Shown here piece after piece: positions 60,531 through 64,000 of a stretch of 64,000 bases of DNA. Position 1 is the stretch's first letter, and every line of letters starts with the position of its first letter. The stretch is taken from NCBI GenBank assembly GCA_948567375.1, contig OX419757.1, positions 1 through 64,000 on the forward strand, in the 5' to 3' direction. The notes beneath the pieces were generated by a model. That model saw only the letters and a program-made list of their open reading frames with translations. It was not told the DNA's origin and did no database searches. The DNA comes from Lunularia cruciata. Taxonomy: Eukaryota > Streptophyta > Marchantiopsida > Lunulariales > Lunulariaceae. Both the position numbers and the translations under genes were made by a program.

Positions 60531-62022
60531 GGGAACGCCTATGCAGAGGATACTCTAGTACCAAAGGAGATCATTTGGATTTGGAGTACAAGTGGGATTG
60601 TTCCATCCACCTTGGATGTTCCATTGTGGAGTCCAAAGGAGGCATTGCAGCAACATGCAGATCGGTTGGTGCAGCAAGCCTGGAGTGGAGCCTTTATATA
60701 CCAAGAGATGAGTGTGAAGATGAGCCTCCAGAGTCAATTACCTTGACAACTTTGGGTACCACACTCATTGCTTGGTAGTATCCAGTAGAGTGAGTATCTC
60801 TATTGGAGTTGTTTAGTGGGATTAGCACCGGACTTGTTGCGGTACTACAAGCAAGTCTCTCTACATCATGTAGTACACTTGGCCTACCGGTATCCTAAGT
60901 TATTACCAATGTTAGCTGTCAAGGGTAACTAGGAGGCCCTACCAGTAGATATTTCCTTATTGGGGGCGCATGATTTGGAGAGACATGGGCTTATTCACTT
61001 GGTGATTTTTGGATGGCCATATCAGGGACATACACATGTTGGCCGGGGTTTGGGTCTTTAGGATCCCTGTTCTGGTGTGTTTTGGGAGATGTTACAAATA
61101 CTATGACATCTCTAGGTCCATCATCCGCTTCTCCAACTTACCTTTTGGAGAAAATTCCTTTGATGGGTGATTCTTACACCAGAGAAGTGGCGAGTACACA
61201 TTAGGTCCGTTCTTGGATGGGACCTGCTATATTCTTAGATACAGCCAGAGTGGGATCACGGGCTCATCATCTTTGTCTTTGGTGGACAAACCTCTTACCC
61301 AGAGAGGTTCTACAACATGCATGTGATGAGATTCAACGACTAGACCACATCTTTGTTGATGATATCTTGGATGTTGGGCGTTAGTCCCAGATAGTGGTTG
61401 TGGCTGATAGGCCAACTATGGCAGTGGTGAACCTAGTTGGATAGCCTAAAGCCGCTTTCCCATACTTATGATTTTTTAGGTTCTCATGCTTTTTGAGAGG
61501 GATGTCCTAGATTGGTTTGGGACTCACAATTACATCAATTGGTGGAGCTCAACACTAGTGAGAGAGAGCGGGCAATGAGTTTTTACACCGGTATTACCGT
61601 TGTTCCAATAGTGTTAGAGGCATCCAAACATCAGGTGTTAGGTTAGGCTATGGACATGAAATGTATGACCTCAATTGTGAGCCTTGGCTTGGCAAAGCAA
61701 CATAGGATGCATTTGATAGGCATCACCACTCGGACACTTGTGAGCCTTGTGCTTATCGAGACAATTTAAGCACATGTTGGGGGCAATGGACCAAGTGGAC
61801 AAGGTATTCTTGGGATGTAGCCAATGGCTATTTATAGAGAGTGGTCTATTTGGAGTCCATCTAGGTGAGCATGGTCTACTTGGATTACACCTTTGGTCTA
61901 CTTGGGATGCAACTAAAGGACGTATGGAGCTTGCAGCCAGATCAAAGGGAGTTTTTCCCACAAAGGTTGGGGCCTCTAGTAGTTGGGAGCATGACACTAT
62001 TGCTCCCAAGGGGCCAGTGTAG
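60531..62022 (+). pseudogene. DNMT-gypsy copy 5 methyltransferase
   Basis: Collinear with copy 4 but inactive. Motif I survives as LELFSGISTGLVAVLQ followed by a deletion near 60850. Motif IV reads GWPYQGHTHVGRGLG, so the catalytic Cys codon TGT has become TAT (about 61016-61021). Motif VI reads LLEKIP. The C-terminal GLLGLHLWSTWD tail and the TAG-CAG-CCA at 62020-62028 are kept. Confidence 0.85.
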
Positions 62023-63500
62023 CAGCCAATCAGCATGTCTTCCACTCCTACTATAGTTACAGAGGATACTTGGGAGCCAAATCATGGACCCAAGCTTATA
62101 GGAGAGGAAAGACAAAGGGTTTGGAGGTTCTTGAGGAGATAGACGAGTTATTTTGCCATTAGTATGAAGGATTTAGGTGCTCTAAAGGGACTTGGTATAT
62201 AGATTGAGTTAACTAACGACACACCAATCTTTTGACATCCTTATCAATATAGTCATATGGAGAGGCCATTGATTCAAAGTCAGAGTAGTGACCTTTTTGA
62301 GGTTGGTTTGGTGGAAATCTCACATGGAGAGTATGCATCAATGCTAGTGATGCCAGCCAAGAAGGGTATGCATGAAAACTACATAGATAAGTGGATGTGT
62401 GGAGATTATTGTCCTATCAATTGATAGACTAGGGCTGATTGGTATGCCATGCATACATCAGAGGAGGTCTTTGATGCAATTGGGCATGCAAAGGTCTTCA
62501 GTACTTTGGATCTTGAAGCAAAATATTATCAATTGCCGATCAAGGAAGAGGATAAATCCAAGGCAACATTTTGCACTATTGATCTTCACGGCAAGGATGT
62601 GTTATATCAGTGGAGGTTCTTACCATGTGAGTTGAAGAATGCTCTTGTTGAGTTCTAGAGGCTTGTGGATAGGATCCTAGTTGGATTGGATTTTGCTTGG
62701 TGCTATATTGATGACATTTTGGTCTATAGCACTATTGTGGAGGAGCATGAAAGATAGTTGTTGGAGGTGTTTGAGAGGTTGAGATCTCATGGACTTAAAT
62801 TACATCTTGGGAAGTGTAGGTTATTCCATGAGTTGAGTATATGAGTATTTGGGTCACACTATCTACCCCGGAGGACTTGGTTTTCAATAGACCAAGGTGG
62901 AGGCTATTGCACGTATTCCTTGACCTATGGATGTGAGCAGAGTTCAAGCATTCCTTGGGTTGGCAAACTTCTATCATCGTTATGTTAGAGTATTTAGTGT
63001 TATTGCCAAGGCCTTGACAAAGTTGACCAAGCTTACACAAGAGTGGTGTTGGGGAGATGAGCAAGAGAGAGCTTTTATAGAGCTCAAGGAAAGGTTGACA
63101 TCTACTCCTATTTTGAGGAGACCAACCAGAGGACAACCATTTCAAGTTCACAATGATTGGAGTATGTTGGGGCTTGGAGCAATGCTTACTTAGCATGATG
63201 ATGAGGGGAAGGAGTTTGTGGTGGCCTATGCTAGTTGCTCCAACAATTCAACGGAGGTGAAGTATAGTTCATATGAGGGACAATGCTTGACAGTAGTTTG
63301 GGTAATAATACATTTTTGATGTTACCTATTTGGTAACTCCTTCGCTCTCATCATTGATCATCAGCCACTGAAGTGGTTGATGGAGTCCGACAAACTTTCA
63401 AGAAAGCTTGCACAATGGGCTTTGATTTTACAACAATATGATTTCATGGTTATTCATAGACTTGGAGTGTTGAATCGTGATGCCGATAGGTTGAGTAGAA
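62023..63500 (+). pseudogene. DNMT-gypsy copy 5 RT and RNase H
   Basis: It contains KVFSTLDLEAKYYQLPIKEE, the YIDDILVYS box near 62705-62730, RVQAFLGLANFYHRYV and RNase H text VHNDWSMLGLGAMLT. Several stops break it. At 63470-63482 it reads GTGTTGAATCGTGATGCC, which shows the base missing from copy 4 at the same position. Confidence 0.87.
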
Positions 63501-64000
63501 ACCTATGTCCTAGCCAATAGGACCAAACTGGAGCATGTTGGCATGGTGAGACAAATGAGGAGATGGTGTTAGGTTGGCATGCATCTACCTTTCTCTATAT
63601 ATTTTTTGAGACTTTGGTGTTATCTCTCTCAGCGCATACAAGAGGAGTTATTGAGGTCACAAATCCAAAGAGTGAAGATATTGGTACAGTTCAACAAGAC
63701 TTTCATGATGATGTCTTAGTGATGGACTATCTTTACGCTGGTGTTGTGGGTGGCACAGTTGGGGTTAAGGAGAGAGACCATGCTCTTCAACAAGCCAGAT
63801 AGTTCAGATTGGAGTGTAGACACCTTTTGTGTGTATGGGAGGATAGTAGAGTGAGAGTAGTAACACTTCCATCTCAAAGACTATAGTTGATCCATCATGC
63901 TCGTGAGGAGCTAGGACATTTTGGAGTAAAGTATACATATAGCTTACTCCAAATTCATTATTGGTGGTAATATATGTAGACTGATGTACAGTGGTTTTTT
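63501..64000 (+). pseudogene. DNMT-gypsy copy 5 integrase N-terminus, cut by the window end
   Basis: It runs from LSRNLCPSQ through IEVTNPKSEDIGTVQQDFHD and VKERDHALQQAR to the start of the zinc domain (ARELGHFGVKYTYSLL) at about 63900-63955. The copy continues beyond the window. Confidence 0.85.

Noticed and set aside
1-64000. tRNA, rRNA and other structured RNA genes
   Set aside because: No conserved A/B boxes or rRNA segments were recognised by eye; a tRNAscan or Infernal run would be decisive.

Overview
This is nuclear DNA of a land plant or close streptophyte relative. The evidence is split genes with GT-AG introns, an NB-ARC/LRR immune receptor, and a dense nested set of plant-type LTR retrotransposons (Ty3/gypsy chromoviruses, an Athila/Tat-like element and a Ty1/copia element). 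The only intact host gene recognised has the architecture alpha/beta-hydrolase + NB-ARC + LRR. That class (HNL) is known mainly from liverworts and other early-diverging plants, so a bryophyte-grade or other non-seed plant is the best guess; the species cannot be named.

Layout. 1-4560: 3' part of a decayed chromovirus (+). 4573-6570: gag-protease fragment of another gypsy element (+). 6571-9721: internally deleted copy 1 (-) of an unusual gypsy family, here called the DNMT-gypsy family. 9722-25240: low-TE host region holding the HNL gene (22739-17543, -), a decayed LRR tail, a three-unit tandem repeat and two long perfect or near-perfect hairpins. 25400-29601: Ty1/copia element (-) that has lost most of its RT and shows templated filler at the deletion. 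32241-33685: 3' end of a second chromovirus family (-). 33686-39130: Athila/Tat-like gypsy (-). 39133-40023: LTR of the second chromovirus family in inverted orientation. About 40330-42668: 3' half of a chromovirus (-) related to the one at 1-4560. 42669-64000: a nest of DNMT-gypsy copies: copy 2 (+, fragment), copy 3 (-, split in two), copy 4 (+, nearly complete, inserted inside the integrase gene of copy 3) and copy 5 (+, decayed, running off the window).

The exciting system is the DNMT-gypsy family. Its best copy (45245-52700) reads in essentially one frame: gag with two zinc knuckles, aspartic protease, a cytosine-C5 DNA methyltransferase domain with motifs I, IV, VI, VIII and IX/X in the canonical (not DRM-permuted) order, then a UAG stop in the leaky UAG-CARYYA context kept in all three copies that cover it, then RT, RNase H, integrase and a C-terminal PHD finger. 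The element therefore carries both a predicted DNA-methylation writer and a predicted chromatin reader. Retrotransposons with captured methyltransferases have been reported, as I recall, from dinoflagellates and a charophyte alga; the PHD finger, the readthrough context and the odd termini here look like further features worth study. No copy in the window looks fully functional: the best one has five premature TAG codons, a 1-nt frameshift before the integrase and a deletion at the start of gag.

The second highlight is the HNL gene, for which six exons join in frame with consensus splice sites into a predicted protein of 1330 residues. Its LRR region is built from eight nearly identical 48-residue blocks.
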